Below are positions 1 through 10,315 of a stretch of DNA of 64,000 nt, piece by piece. Made by a program: the position numbers and the translations under genes. Origin of the DNA: DASUAS01 sp963750045 (GTDB lineage Bacteria > Actinomycetota > Acidimicrobiia > IMCC26256 > DASPTH01); NCBI GenBank assembly GCA_963750045.1, contig CAVVPD010000008.1, forward strand, positions 248,001 to 312,000. The letters are read 5' to 3'. Under the pieces are notes generated by a model. The model had not been told where the DNA came from. It was given only the letters and a program-made list of their open reading frames with translations, and did no database searches. Each line of letters starts with the position of its first letter. Positions within the stretch are counted from its first letter, which is position 1.

Positions 1-123
1 GTCGGCGTTCAGGCGCCCGCGGAACACGAAGACCAGCGACAGCAGCGCGTAGGCGACGACACCGCCGATCGCGACGGCCCCGAAGGCACGGGTGGCGCGA
101 GGCGCCGGCTCGTCGGGCGCCAC
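1..123 (-). CDS. N-terminus of a small membrane protein, cut by the window edge
   Basis: Only the first 41 codons are visible. The GTG start at 123 lies one base past the TGA (127-125) of the upstream gene, so it is the last visible member of the minus-strand glycosyltransferase operon. The protein starts with a short charged segment and then has a hydrophobic stretch (roughly residues 14-34) that looks like one transmembrane helix, followed by Arg-Gly-Arg. No family can be named from this fragment. A role in envelope glycan export or modification is only suggested by its neighbours. Confidence 0.6.
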   Translation of the reverse strand, partial: MAPDEPAPRATRAFGAVAIGGVVAYALLSLVFVFRGRLNAD

Positions 124-124
124 G

Positions 125-1880
125 TCAGCCACTCCCCGGCGGGACCTCGTAGAGCAAGTCGCCGCCGTAGCGGCCGACGAGCCTCAGGGGACGGGCGTGC
201 TCGGGGTCGAGGAGGGCGTCCCAGGCGCCGCCGCGCGCCCAGTCGCGCACGACGACGTAGCGCACACCGAGCGCGCGGAGCTCGTCGAGCGCCGCCGCGC
301 TCGGCAGGGAGCGCATCTGCTTCGACAGCGCCACCCACGAAGGCGGGAAGTAGCCGGAGTAGCCGTTCGGGGTCGCCCGGTGGTGCGCGGTCGTCCCGTA
401 GACGTTCTCGGCCTGACGGAACCCGCTCAGGGCGCCCGCGGGTCGCGCCGGGCTCGAGCGCCGGCAGGTAGAGCACGCCTCCCGGCCGGGAGATCGCAGC
501 GAGGTGCTCGTCGACCGGTGAGACGCGGATGTCGGGGCGCCCGGTCCAGGGTGCGTAGCCCTCGACCAGCACGCCGACGACCGCGAGGGTCGTCACCAGC
601 CCGACGGCCACCGGGACCGACAGGGACGTCCGGCGCGCCAGCCACCGTCCGAGGGACACCGCGCCGATCCCCGCGAGCAGTCCCACCCCGAGCAGCCCGA
701 CGACCCAGGCCCGGCCGGTGGCCCGCAACGCCTCCCAGCCCGGCACGAACTCGAACAACAGGCGGTACGGGGCGTAGCGGCGCCAGCCGTTCGGGCCGGC
801 GCCCACCGCCAGCGCCGCGCCCGCCACCACCAGGGCGACACCCGTGACCGCGGCCCGGCGCTGACGGCCCCGGGCGCGCCACCCGGCGACGGCGCCCCAG
901 GGCGCGAGCACGAGCAGCACCAGGCCGGGGAACGCGGGTTCGCCGTAGATCGGCCACCCGGCTCCCTTGCCGAGGATCGACCCCCAGATCGACAACCGGG
1001 GGTCGGTGGCCCCGAAGTCGGCGCTCAGGGCGGGGAGGTCGGCCAAGGAGCGGTGGAAGCCGGGTTGCTCGTCGCGCACCTGCAGGTACGGGATCGCCAT
1101 CACCAGGGTGCACAGCGCCGCGACCGCGACGGCGCCGCCCGCCCAGAGCCACCCGCGTCGGCCGAGTGACCGCCACCGCAGCAGCAGGACCAACACCGCG
1201 GCGCCGAACGCGTAGGCGCCGGGGTAGAACGAGACCGACGCCTGCCAGACCAGGGCGGCGCCCAGGAGCGCGGCCGGTGCGAGGAGTGATCGTTGCTCGT
1301 GCTGCTCGGCGCGGTCGGCGAGCCACCACGCGGCGGCGGCCGCGACCCCCACGCCCGCGTGCGCCGTCGCGTGCAGCGCCCCGCTCGACACCGAACCGAA
1401 GGGCCCGAACGCGAAGGCGGCCGCGGTCATGGCCCCGACGGCGACCGACCGGGTGACGACGCGCCCGAACAGGTAGCCCGATGCCGCCGACGTGGCGAAC
1501 CCGAGGAGCAACGCGACGTTGAGCTGGCCGATCGGCGACACGCCGAGCCAGCGGAGGGGCAGGAGAGGGATGGCGATGCCGAGGAGCGAGTCCGAGTAGG
1601 CGAGCGTGTGCGGCTCGGGCGCGAAGATGTTCGCGTCGAACAGGGTCCCGGGTGAGCTGAGCTTGTGCTGGACCCAGTCGATCGTCCAGGCCTGGAAGCG
1701 CGGGTCGAACGCGTCGTGGCCGATGTGTCCGAGCTTGGTCACGAGCGGCCACGTGACGACGACGGCAACGAGCAGGCCGACCGCGAGTGCGAGCGCGGTC
1801 TCGCGCCCGACGCGTCGGACGGTGAGCGGCGTCTCGCGGAGAGTCGGCTCCGTGCCGACCGGTGCGGCGACGGCGGTCAC
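125..1880 (-). CDS. GT-C-like integral membrane protein (frame break near 440)
   Basis: This is a polytopic membrane protein of about 585 residues. It begins with a hydrophobic helix, then a loop with acidic residues (GHDAFDPRFQAW), then many hydrophobic helices and a soluble C-terminal part with a VRYVVVRDW segment. The layout resembles GT-C fold lipid-linked-sugar glycosyltransferases, but it lacks the HPPLY motif of the three upstream paralogues, so it is a different subfamily. The GTG start at 1880 overlaps the upstream TGA by four bases. The frame changes near 440-443, where a CCC run (read on the minus strand) has one C too many. Protein similarity continues on both sides, so a sequencing indel is more likely than a dead gene. 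Donor and acceptor are unknown. Confidence 0.75.
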
Positions 1881-3280
1881 GACGCGACGAGCTCCGGCTC
1901 GGCTGGCTCGGGCGGCGGCCCACCGCGACGCGGCGGCCGGAACGCGCGCCACAGCGCGTCGATGCCCACCCCGCCGAGCACCGTGAGCATCACGTCGGCG
2001 CCGACGCGGTAGCGGGTGATGCCGATCGAGACGGCGGCGGTGAACGTCACCATGGCGACGATGGCGATCATGGGCGAGATCGGGGTGCGGCGCTTGCGCA
2101 TCATGACCAGCGCGTACGCGCCCAACGGCAGGAGCGCGGCGTACATCCAGGTGCCGGTCCACGAGGTCCAGTGGCCGCGGCGCTCGAAGAAGTCGTCGAA
2201 GCTGACCTGCTGGTCGATGCGGTAGACGCCCCAGACCCGGCCGACCCGGGCGAGCGCGGCGACCGGCGCCCGGGTGAGGTGGTGGCGGATGTAGTCGAAC
2301 GCCTTGTCGCGGGCGGTGACGTCGGGAATCGACTCGTCGCGCGGGTCCTGCGCGAGCAGGTAGGCGATGGGTGGCACGCCCTTGCCGTGCAGCAGGCGTT
2401 CCTGCTCGGCGCCGATCGGCGGGCGACCGTCGGTGATGCAGTGGATGTTCCAGTAGCCGAGGAACTCACCCGAGTACGTCTGGTCGCAGTTCGCGCTCTG
2501 CAGCACGCTTCCATTCCCGGTCGCCAGGAACACCGGCTGCTCGAACGTCGTGAGGTTGCGCACCCACCACGGCAGGATCACCACGAGACAGGCGAGCCCG
2601 ATCACGAGTACGTCGAGCACGCGACGGCGCAACGGCGCGTCGCCGGCGAAGAGGAAGGGAAGGCCGATGAACGGCACGAGCGCGATCGCCTCGGGTCGCG
2701 TGAGGCACGCGAGGCCGATCACCGCGCCGAGCAGTGCCGCGTTGCCCCAGGTGCGCGCGTCCCACATGCGGTACGCGGCGAGGATCACGCCCGCGATCAG
2801 GAGCGCGTAGAGCGACTCGGAGATGAGCATGCCGTCGTTGATCCACAGCATCGGGTAGAGCGCGGCCATGCCGGCCGCGAGCAGACCGGCGCGCTCGCCG
2901 GCGATGCGGCGCGCCGCGAATCCCACCATGACCACCGCACCCGCGCCGAGAAGGCAGGAGGCGAGGCGGTGCACTGTGGCACCGGTGCCGCCGAGCAGCG
3001 AGAACACGGAGAGGTAGAGCGAGTAGAGGGGAGGGTGCGCCGCGCTCGGGTCGATGTGCCCGAGCGCCTTCCAGGACAGCGGGTTGATGAAGCCCATGCC
3101 GTCGGCGAGCGCGTTCGCCTGCCAGTGGTAGAAGAAGTCGTCACCCTGCAACGCGAAGTCGCGCCGCGCGATCAGCACCCACGCCACGCGCACCGCGAGG
3201 GCGAGCCCCCCGATGACGGTGATGCCGAGCGCGAATCCCCGGGGGGCACGGAGGCGCGGGCCCTCGGTGGTCGCGGTCAT
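1877..3280 (-). CDS. PMT_2/ArnT-like membrane glycosyltransferase
   Basis: This intact 467-residue polytopic protein belongs to the GT-C type (PMT_2 / GT39-GT83-like) glycosyltransferases, which move a sugar from a polyprenyl-phosphate donor to an acceptor outside the membrane. An N-terminal helix is followed by an acidic loop (GDDFFYHWQANALADG), where these enzymes keep their catalytic Asp. Then come HPPLYSLYLSVFSLLG and AALYPMLWINDGMLISE, a cytosolic TRPEA segment and about ten helices. A Cys-containing periplasmic region (SANCDQTYSGEF and NIHC) is shared with its paralogues. The ATG at 3280 overlaps the upstream TGA (ATGA). It is one of three tandem paralogues. The sugar and acceptor cannot be told from sequence. 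Confidence 0.88.
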   Translation of the reverse strand: MTATTEGPRLRAPRGFALGITVIGGLALAVRVAWVLIARRDFALQGDDFFYHWQANALADGMGFINPLSWKALGHIDPSAAHPPLYSLYLSVFSLLGGTGATVHRLASCLLGAGAVVMVGFAARRIAGERAGLLAAGMAALYPMLWINDGMLISESLYALLIAGVILAAYRMWDARTWGNAALLGAVIGLACLTRPEAIALVPFIGLPFLFAGDAPLRRRVLDVLVIGLACLVVILPWWVRNLTTFEQPVFLATGNGSVLQSANCDQTYSGEFLGYWNIHCITDGRPPIGAEQERLLHGKGVPPIAYLLAQDPRDESIPDVTARDKAFDYIRHHLTRAPVAALARVGRVWGVYRIDQQVSFDDFFERRGHWTSWTGTWMYAALLPLGAYALVMMRKRRTPISPMIAIVAMVTFTAAVSIGITRYRVGADVMLTVLGGVGIDALWRAFRPPRRGGPPPEPAEPELVAS

Positions 3281-4640
3281 TCGGCGACCGCGGCGGGTGC
3301 TCGACTGGGAAAACGACGCCACGCCGCCTCCGCCCCGATCGCGGCGGCAACCACCAGCGCGACCTCGGCCGGTGCCCGGTAGCGCGTCACGCCGAAGGTG
3401 ATCGCGGCGGCGAACGTGGCGATCGCGGCAATGGCGACGAGTGGCAGGATCGGGATCCTGCGCCGTCGCATCGTGACGAGTCCGAAGATCGCGAACGGCC
3501 ACAGCGCGTAGTACGCGAAGAGACCGATCCACGACGGCGCACGGCCGCGTCCTTCGATCCACCAGTCGAGGGCGGTGGTCTGGCCCGGCTTGAAGAGTCC
3601 CCACAACCGGCCGACGCGTGCCGCGACGACGAGGGGGAGTCGGGTGACGTGGTCCTTGGTGTACTCGATCGCCTGCCGGCGTGGCACGAGGTCGCGCTGG
3701 GACTCGTCGAGGTTGGCGTCGGGCCATGGACCCTGGAAGCAGTTGGCGTAGTAGCCGATGAGGTTCCCGTACCAGACCTCGTCGCAGCTCGCGGCCGACA
3801 GCGCGCTGCCGGTCCCGCTCGTCATGGTGGTGGTCTCCTCGAAGCGCGTGAGGTTGAACAGCATCCACGGGCCGAGCACGACGCCACCCATCACGCACGC
3901 CACGAGCGCGAGACGGATGCGGCGACCCCAGTCCACGTCGCGCACGAGCAGCGCGAGCGGGATCACCACCAGCGGGAACAGCAGCGTGAGCTCGGTGCGG
4001 CTCAACGCGGTCACGCCGCACGCGAGGCCGAGGAGCACCGCGTTGCGCATGCCGGGCTTGCGCCAGAACGCGTAGGCCGCGGTGAGCGCGACCGCGGTCA
4101 TGAAGATCGCCATCGTCTCCGAGAGGAGCATGCCGTCGTTGATCCAGAGCTCCGGGTACACCGCGGCGATGCCCGCCGCGACGAGCCCGGCGGTGTCGCC
4201 GGCGAGCCGACGGACCAGGAGCCCCAGCACCACGATGGTCGCGGTGCCGAGCATCGACGAGGCCAGCCGGTGCGCGGTGACCCCGTCGAGCCCCAGCAGC
4301 GACCACAGCGCGAGGTAGGAGGTGTAGAGGGGCGGATGGCCGGCGCTGGGCCGTTGCGAGCCGTCGAGGAACCACCGCACCGGATCGACGAACCACGCGC
4401 CCTTGGCCAGCGCGTTCGCCTGCCAGTGGTAGTAGAAGGCGTCGCCCCAGAGGCGGTAGCCGTGGTAGCCGGGAGCGTCGGTGGTCGGTCGCCACCACAA
4501 GACGTTCAGCACCCGGACGACGAAGCCGAGGAGGGTGAATCCCGTGAGGCCGAGCGCGAACCCGCGTGCCGTGCCGCGGTGGCGCCGGCCGTGGTCGGTC
4601 GTCTCCGGCGGCGGATCCGAGATCGCCGGGTCGCGGTCAC
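3277..4640 (-). CDS. PMT_2/ArnT-like membrane glycosyltransferase, second paralogue (frame break near 4627)
   Basis: A paralogue of the gene at 1877-3280, with the same acidic first loop (GDAFYYHWQANALAKG), HPPLYTSYLALWSLLG, YPELWINDGMLLSE and a periplasmic Cys pair. The body is open from 4512 down. The natural start is the GTG at 4640, which overlaps the upstream TGA (GTGA), as everywhere in this operon. From that GTG the reading frame must shift once near 4625-4630, where inserting one C in a CCC run gives an MTATPAIS start joined to the downstream RGFALGLTGF helix, matching the neighbour's N-terminus. The gene is probably intact in the organism. Substrate unknown. Confidence 0.83.
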
Positions 4641-5991
4641 GTCGCGCCGACCTCGACCGGCGCGACGGGTTCAGCGGGAGTGTCGATCGGAGCCGCTCCC
4701 CGCGCTCGGCCGCGGTGGGTGCGCCGCCAGATCGCGTCGACCCCGACGGCCGCGATCACCGGGAGCACGGCGTCGACCGGCGCCCGGTACCGCGTGATCC
4801 CGAAGCTGAGTGCAACGGTGACGGTGACCGAGACGGCGATGGCGATGTACGGGAAGATCGGGACGCGGCGGCGCCGCAGCACCACGAGGCCGAAGATCGC
4901 GAACGGCATCACCAGCCAGTAGCCGATCAGGACCGCCCACGAGGCGGCGTTGCCGCGCCGCTCGATCACGTCGTTGAGCTCGACGTTCTGGAACGGCCGG
5001 TAGACGTCCCAGATGCGGCCGATCCGGGCCGCGACGACGACGGGGATTCGGCGCTTGTGGTCGCCGAGGTAGTCGAGCGCCTTGGTGCGGGCTTCCTGGT
5101 CGAGGACGCTCTCCTCGCTGTCGGGGGGATAGTCCTTGAGCGAACAGCTGTCGTCCCAGTAGCCGAGGTGCGGACCGGAGAACGCGGCGTCGCAGCTTCC
5201 GTAGAGCAGCACCCATCCGAAGCCGTTCCCGAGCAGCGAGGGCTTCTCGAAGGTGGTGAGGTTGCGGACCGCCCACGGGCCGACCACGACCACCGCGACG
5301 AGCGCGGTCACTCCCAGCAGCTTCAACCGGTCCCGCGTCGCGAGCCCGGGGATCAGGAGGAGGGTCGGGATGACGACGAGGGCGAAGAGGAGCGCGCCTT
5401 CGGAGCGGGCCAGCGTGGCCAGCGACAGGCACAGCGCGAGCAGGGCGGCGTTGCCGGCGGTGGGCGCGCGCCAGAGCCGGTAGAAGGCGAGCAGTGCCAG
5501 GACGACGAGGAATCCGTAGATGGTCTCGAGGCCCAGCACCGAGTCGTTGACCCACAGCGCCGGGTACGCCGCGGCGATCACCGCGGCGATGAGCCCGGCC
5601 CGGTCGCCCGCCAGCTTGCGTGCGAGCAACCCGATCAGGATGACCGTGCCCGTGCCGAGCAGGGCGGTGAAGATCCGCTGCTCGAGGGGCGTCGAGAGCC
5701 CGAGCTTCGCCGGGATCGCCAGGAACGTCGTGTACAGCGGCGGGTGGACCGCGGTCTCGAAGATGCGGTGGGCCGGGGACCCCTTGGGGGCGAAGTACCC
5801 GAAAGGGTTCAGGAATCCCTTGCCGTCGGCGACGAGTTGCGCCTGCGCGTGGTAGAAGCGCTCGTCGGACAGGGGCGGCAGGCGCCCGGTCCGCGCGCGG
5901 TCACCGGACCGGCGACGTACCAGATGCGCCAGGCGGCGGCCGCGGCGGCGATGAGCCCGAGGCGCGCCAGGAATCGCCGAGAGCCACCCAC
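4637..5991 (-). CDS. PMT_2/ArnT-like membrane glycosyltransferase, first in operon (frame break near 5885)
   Basis: Third paralogue of the tandem set. It has HPPLYTTFLAIPAKLG, an acidic first loop (SDERFYHAQAQLVADG), AYPALWVNDSVLGLE, about ten helices and the periplasmic Cys region (YGSCDAAF, DDSCSLKDY). The N-terminal helix (LIAAAAAAWRIWYVAG) is in another frame, with a single indel near 5880-5890. I chose the GTG at 5991, just before that helix. Longer starts are possible at the GTG codons inside the 24-bp repeats (6033, 6057, 6081). It opens the minus-strand operon of overlapping genes that runs to position 1 and is divergent from the acyltransferase gene. Confidence 0.82.
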
Positions 5992-6012
5992 GGCGTCGAA
6001 CGCTAGTCGTGG

Positions 6013-6084
6013 GCCGGGTTCGCGCCGTTGCACGGAGCAGGGTTCGCGCCGTTGCACGGAGCAGGGTTCGCGCCGTTGCACGGG
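6013..6084. repeat. 24-bp tandem repeat, three copies, between divergent envelope genes
   Basis: Three head-to-tail copies (6013-6036, 6037-6060, 6061-6084) of a unit beginning GCAGGGTTCGCGCC and ending GTTGCACGGA. The first copy differs at its third base and the last copy at its final base. Because 24 is a multiple of three, the array stays open on both strands and supplies alternative GTG starts to the minus-strand glycosyltransferase. It lies between the divergent starts at 5991 and 6146. It may be a variable leader or simply a replication-slippage product. Confidence 0.9.
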
Positions 6085-6145
6085 TCGGGCGTCCCGCCGT
6101 CCTGTTCGGGGGGTCGTGACCTACGCTGAACGGCCCTGGCAAGGT

Positions 6146-8248
6146 ATGCCGCGACGCGCTCCGGGGGAGACGGCACTGGCTCGCACGGTCCACGAGACCC
6201 CACTCGATTCGGACGGGCTGCCGACCGACGAGGAGGCGGGATCCGCTCGCCGTTCGACGCGCGGGGGCCGCACCACGCCGGGCCACTTCGGCTACCAGCC
6301 GGCGCTCGACGGGATCCGCGCGTTCGCCGTCGGTGCCGTGCTCTTCTACCACGCCGGTCAGAGCTGGGCCGTCGGTGGATACCTGGGCGTCGACACCTTC
6401 TTCGTGTTGAGCGGGTTCCTCATCACCACCCTCCTCGTGACCGAGTGGTCGAGCCGAGGCCGGATCGACCTCAAGGGGTTCTGGGTCCGGCGGGCGAAGC
6501 GTCTCCTCCCGGCGCTGTTCCTCGTGATGGTGGGGATCGTCGTCTACGCGGGAGTGTTCGCGCGAGCGGGTGAGCTCGACAGCATCCGGAAGGACTCGCT
6601 CGCCGCGCTCGGCTACGTGGCCAACTGGCGCTTCATCTTCTCCGGCCAGTCGTACTTCGACCAGTTCTCGCAACCGTCGCCGCTGCGCCACATGTGGTCG
6701 CTCGCGATCGAAGAGCAGTTCTATCTGGTGTGGCCGCTCATCGTGTACTTCGTGCTGTGGTGGAGGCGCTCGCTGCGCGCGCTCCTGGTGGCCTGTGGGT
6801 TGATGATCGCGGCCTCGGCGACGCTGATGGCCGTCCTGTACGTCCCCGGGAAGGACCCGTCGCGCGTCTACTACGGCACCGACACCCGCGCGCAGTCGTT
6901 GCTGATCGGCGCCGTCGTCGCGATCCTGTTGTTCCGGCACGGTCCGATCCGCTCGCTCTTCGCAAGGACCGCGGTCCGCCTGGGCGCGATCGTCGGCGCC
7001 GGGTACACCCTCTGGTTGTTCTGGCGGATGTCGGAACGCACCGATGCGCTCTACCAGGGCGGATTCCTGCTCGCCGCACTCGCGGTGTCGGCGGTGATCG
7101 TGTCGGTGGTGCAACCCGACCCCGGTCATCTCGGGCGCGCCCTGTCGGTGGCGCCACTGCGGTGGGTCGGGCGCATCTCCTACGGCCTCTACCTCTGGCA
7201 CTGGCCGGTCTTCCTCACACTCACCCACACGAGGACCGGTCTCGACGGGGTCACCCTGCTGTTCGTGCGGATCGCGACGAGCTTCGCCCTCGCGGTCCTG
7301 TCGTTCTACGCGCTCGAGCAGCCGATCCGCCGGGGCACCTTTCGGTTGCCCAAGCCCCCGGTCGTCGCACTCGTCACTGCGGCCGCGATCATCGCGGCCG
7401 TGTTCGCCACGACCACGGGCGGGCACTCGATCGCGGCCGACACGACCCGCGCCTTGCGCGCTCCGGCGGCGGCGCCCCAGGCGAAGCCCCCGAGCGCGCC
7501 CGGTGCGGCAGCGCCCACCAAGGTGATGATCGTCGGCGACTCGGTGGCCGCCACGCTCGGCCTCGGGTTCCAGACCGTCGGACGCGACAACAACCTCTGG
7601 GTGTGGAACCGCGGCCGTCTCGGCTGCGGTCTCTTCTACGGTGGCTCGGTCCTCGAAGGTGGCGAGTGGGTGCCCGTCGATCCCGAGTGCGACTGGCGCG
7701 CGTCGTGGCCGCAGCAGCTCAGCGACTTCAAGCCCGACATCGCGCTCGTGCTCGTGGGCGCGTGGGACATCCTCGACCGTGACGTCGACGGTGCGGTGGT
7801 CAAGTTCGGCACCGTCGAGTACGACAAGGCCTTCCTCCAGCAGCTCGACGACGCCACCGCGCTCCTCGCCAGTCAGGGGGCCAAGGTGGTGGTGCTCACC
7901 ACGCCGTTCTTCTCGCGGCCGGAGCTGGTGGGCCAGACCGGGAGGCAGTGGCCGGAGTACGACCCCGCGCACGTCGACCGGCTCAACTCCCTGTACCGGG
8001 ATTTCCTCACGGCCCACCCCGGCCGCTACACGATCCTCGACCTCAACCGGTTCGTGTCGCCGGCCGGCAAGTTCGCCGAGTACATCAACGGGGTCCGGGT
8101 GCGTGACGACGGCGTGCATTTCACCCACGACGGCGCAGTCATGGTCGACACCTGGCTGGTGCCCCAGCTCGAGGCGGTGATGACGGCCGGAGCCGACGCG
8201 ACCACGAACACCGAGCCCTACGACCCCCGCAAGCTGCGCGCCGTGTAG
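6146..8248 (+). CDS. acyltransferase-3 / SGNH-hydrolase fusion (OatA-like O-acyltransferase)
   Basis: This 700-residue two-domain protein carries an N-terminal acyltransferase-3 membrane domain (about residues 50-410), with LDGIRAFAV, the catalytic His in VLFYHAG, SGFLITTLL, the WSLAIEEQFYLVWP signature and SYGLYLWHWP. After a Pro/Ala-rich linker comes an extracellular SGNH domain, with GDSVAATLG (Ser nucleophile) and a C-terminal DGVHFTHDG (Asp and His). Such fusions move acetyl or other acyl groups across the membrane onto peptidoglycan, teichoic acid or polysaccharide. The start is the ATG at 6146 with a weak AAGG upstream. The frame is open further upstream, but that part has no family similarity. 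Its neighbours are membrane glycosyltransferases, which supports a glycan target. The acceptor is not known. Confidence 0.92.
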   Translation: MPRRAPGETALARTVHETPLDSDGLPTDEEAGSARRSTRGGRTTPGHFGYQPALDGIRAFAVGAVLFYHAGQSWAVGGYLGVDTFFVLSGFLITTLLVTEWSSRGRIDLKGFWVRRAKRLLPALFLVMVGIVVYAGVFARAGELDSIRKDSLAALGYVANWRFIFSGQSYFDQFSQPSPLRHMWSLAIEEQFYLVWPLIVYFVLWWRRSLRALLVACGLMIAASATLMAVLYVPGKDPSRVYYGTDTRAQSLLIGAVVAILLFRHGPIRSLFARTAVRLGAIVGAGYTLWLFWRMSERTDALYQGGFLLAALAVSAVIVSVVQPDPGHLGRALSVAPLRWVGRISYGLYLWHWPVFLTLTHTRTGLDGVTLLFVRIATSFALAVLSFYALEQPIRRGTFRLPKPPVVALVTAAAIIAAVFATTTGGHSIAADTTRALRAPAAAPQAKPPSAPGAAAPTKVMIVGDSVAATLGLGFQTVGRDNNLWVWNRGRLGCGLFYGGSVLEGGEWVPVDPECDWRASWPQQLSDFKPDIALVLVGAWDILDRDVDGAVVKFGTVEYDKAFLQQLDDATALLASQGAKVVVLTTPFFSRPELVGQTGRQWPEYDPAHVDRLNSLYRDFLTAHPGRYTILDLNRFVSPAGKFAEYINGVRVRDDGVHFTHDGAVMVDTWLVPQLEAVMTAGADATTNTEPYDPRKLRAV

Positions 8249-8254
8249 TGGTGC

Positions 8255-9041
8255 TCAGCGGCGGGGACGGTGTGCGACGGCGAAGAGCCCCGGGGTGGTC
8301 GGGGCGATCTCGTCGGTGAGGAAGAAGTGCGACTCGTCGAGCCCGGAACCGATTCCGGTGCGCGACGAGCCGAGCATCCTGTAGGCGACGGGGAGCACGC
8401 GTTCGTAGCCCCACACGTACCAGCTGCGCGGCACTCGTTGGCGAAGCTTCAGCGGGTCGAGGCGCAACAGCCGCTCGCCGCTGGCGCGGCGTTGGGCGAA
8501 GTCGGCGTGGAGCTCGGGTGACCCTTCGAGCCCGTGGACGGTCACCTCGTCGAAGAACAGCGCGAGCAGCGACTCGAGCTCGGGCGCCTCGAACAGCGAC
8601 ACGTGGAACGGGTTCTCGAAGTCGGCGGGGCGGTTCGGTGTGATCACCAGGGCGGTGCCGTCGGTGGTGGCGACGCGCGCCAGCTCTGCCACGTGTTGCT
8701 CGGGGGCCACGAAGTGCTCGATGATGTGCGACGAGCACACCCAGTCGATGGACCGCGCCCGGATCCCCATGCGCCCGCCGTCCATCGCCGCGAAGCGCAG
8801 CCCGCGGGGACCCCACTCGTGACCGGCGTCGATCGCGGTCTGGGCGCTGTAGTCCACGCCGACGACGAGGCGGCCGATGCCGTCGAGGCGGGCGGTCTCG
8901 TCGCCGACCCCGCAGCCGACGTCGAGGACGGTGCCGGTGTCGAGCCGGTCGCGCGATCTCGCGGTAGCCGGCGTCGTGGAACGCGAGCAGCGAATCGGGG
9001 GTGGCGCCCGCCATCGGACGCTCGCCGGTCAACCGGGCCAT
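8255..9041 (-). CDS. SAM-dependent methyltransferase (frame break near 8955)
   Basis: A class I methyltransferase of about 262 residues. Motif I (VLDVGCGVGDE) sits right after the frame change. It is followed by a GVDYS strand, and a CSSHIIEHFV segment typical of the Methyltransf_11 group, then TPNRPADFENPFHVSLFE. Residues 1-29 (MARLTGERPMAG through YREIAR) are in a second frame, and a one-base indel near 8950-8960 joins them as REIARDRLDTGTVLDVG. It converges with the acyltransferase gene with six bases between stops. By position it may modify a cell-surface sugar, but the substrate is not visible. Confidence 0.8.
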
Positions 9042-9118
9042 CGGGAGAGGTTAGGAGACGATCTCCGCCGTCGCCGTTCCCCGGGCGGGAACGCACCTCC
9101 ACCTAGCATGCATCCGTC

Positions 9119-10315
9119 ATGACGAGCCCGGTCGACCTCCCGCGTCCCGACCATGCGCTGGAGGTGGCGAAGCTCGGCGACATCGCCGCGGAGGCGGGTC
9201 TGCACCGGGTGAGCATGCTCGCGTGGCGCGACCTCGACGATCCCGAGGCGGGCGGCTCGGAGTTGCACGCGTCGAACATCGCCGCGCTGTGGGCCGAGGC
9301 CGGCATCGAGGTCACGATGCGTACGTCGTACGCGGCCGGGCACCCGCAGGTGTCGTGGCGAGACGGCTACCGCGTGATCCGCAAGGCCGGGCGCTACCTG
9401 GTGTTCCCGCGCGCCGCGTTCAGCGAGATGATGGGCTGGCACGGCGGCCGCGACGGTCTGGTGGAGATCTGGAACGGCATGCCGTTCTTCTCGCCGCTCT
9501 GGTCGCGCACCGCGCACGTCACATGGCTCCACCACGTGCACGCGGAGATGTGGCAGATGACGTTGCCGCCCCGCCTGGCGGCGTTCGGGAACTTCGTGGA
9601 GTCGAGGTTGGCGCCGCCGATCTACCGGCGGACGCCCACCGTCACGCTGTCGGAATCGAGCAAGCGTGAACTGGTGCACGACCTCGGGTTCAAAGCCGAC
9701 CGGGTCACGGTGGTCGCGCCGGGGATCGACGCCCACTACACCCCGGGCGCCGAGAAGTCGCCCACGCCGCTCGTGGTCGCGGTGGGCCGTCTCGTCCCGG
9801 TGAAGCAGTTCGACGTGTTGGTGGATGCGCTGATCGCCCTGAAGGCGGGTCACCCGGCGCTCGAAGCGGTGATCGTGGGCGAGGGCTACCGCCGTGAGGA
9901 TCTCGAGGCACAGGTCCACGCGGCCCGGGCCGAGGGCTGGATCTCGCTGCCCGGCCGGATCGAAGAGGACGACAAGGTCGACCTGTACCGGCGGGCGTGG
10001 GTGCTCGCGAGCGTGTCGGCGCGCGAGGGGTGGGGGATGACGATCACCGAGGCCGCCGCGTGTGGCACGCCTTCGGTCGTCACGAACGTCTCCGGTCACG
10101 CCGACGCGGTCGTCGACGGGTCGACCGGCATCCTGGCCGACGGCGCCGACGCGCTGCGCGCCGGGTCTCGACCGTGTGCTGCGCGACGCCGCGTTGCGTG
10201 ACGAGATGAGCGCGGCGGCGCGCGCGACGCAGCCCAGTACACGTGGGAGGCCACGGCGCGGGGAACGCTCGAGGTCCTGGCGGCCGCGGCGATCGCACGA
10301 CGAGGGCGCGTGTGA
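9119..10315 (+). CDS. GT4-family glycosyltransferase (frame breaks near 10165 and 10230)
   Basis: A cytosolic glycosyltransferase of family 4 with GT-B fold, about 398 residues. The N-terminal domain has a glycine-rich loop (DPEAGGSELHASNIAALW). The C-terminal domain has VVAVGRLVPVKQFDVLVDAL, then the donor-binding E-x7-E motif in REGWGMTITEAAACGTPSVV. The last about 50 codons run through two frame changes: the first lets LDRVLRDAALRDEMSAAARA continue, and the second gives AAQYTWEATARGTLEVLAAA and the stop at 10315. The start is the ATG at 9119. The TGA overlaps the GTG of the next gene, so the three genes to 12430 form one operon. The sugar nucleotide is unknown. Confidence 0.88.

Noticed and set aside
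1862..3382. Long plus-strand open frame of 506 codons
   Set aside because: Antisense to an intact glycosyltransferase; low-complexity His/Arg/Glu composition typical of shadow frames.
6013..6084. 24-bp repeats considered as a CRISPR or as a repeat-protein gene
   Set aside because: Three contiguous copies without spacers; the minus-strand peptide repeat has no continuation or family match.
4481..6145. Upstream extension of the acyltransferase open frame, about 555 codons
   Set aside because: It runs antisense to two membrane glycosyltransferases and has no family similarity; the acyltransferase domain and a plausible start begin at 6146.
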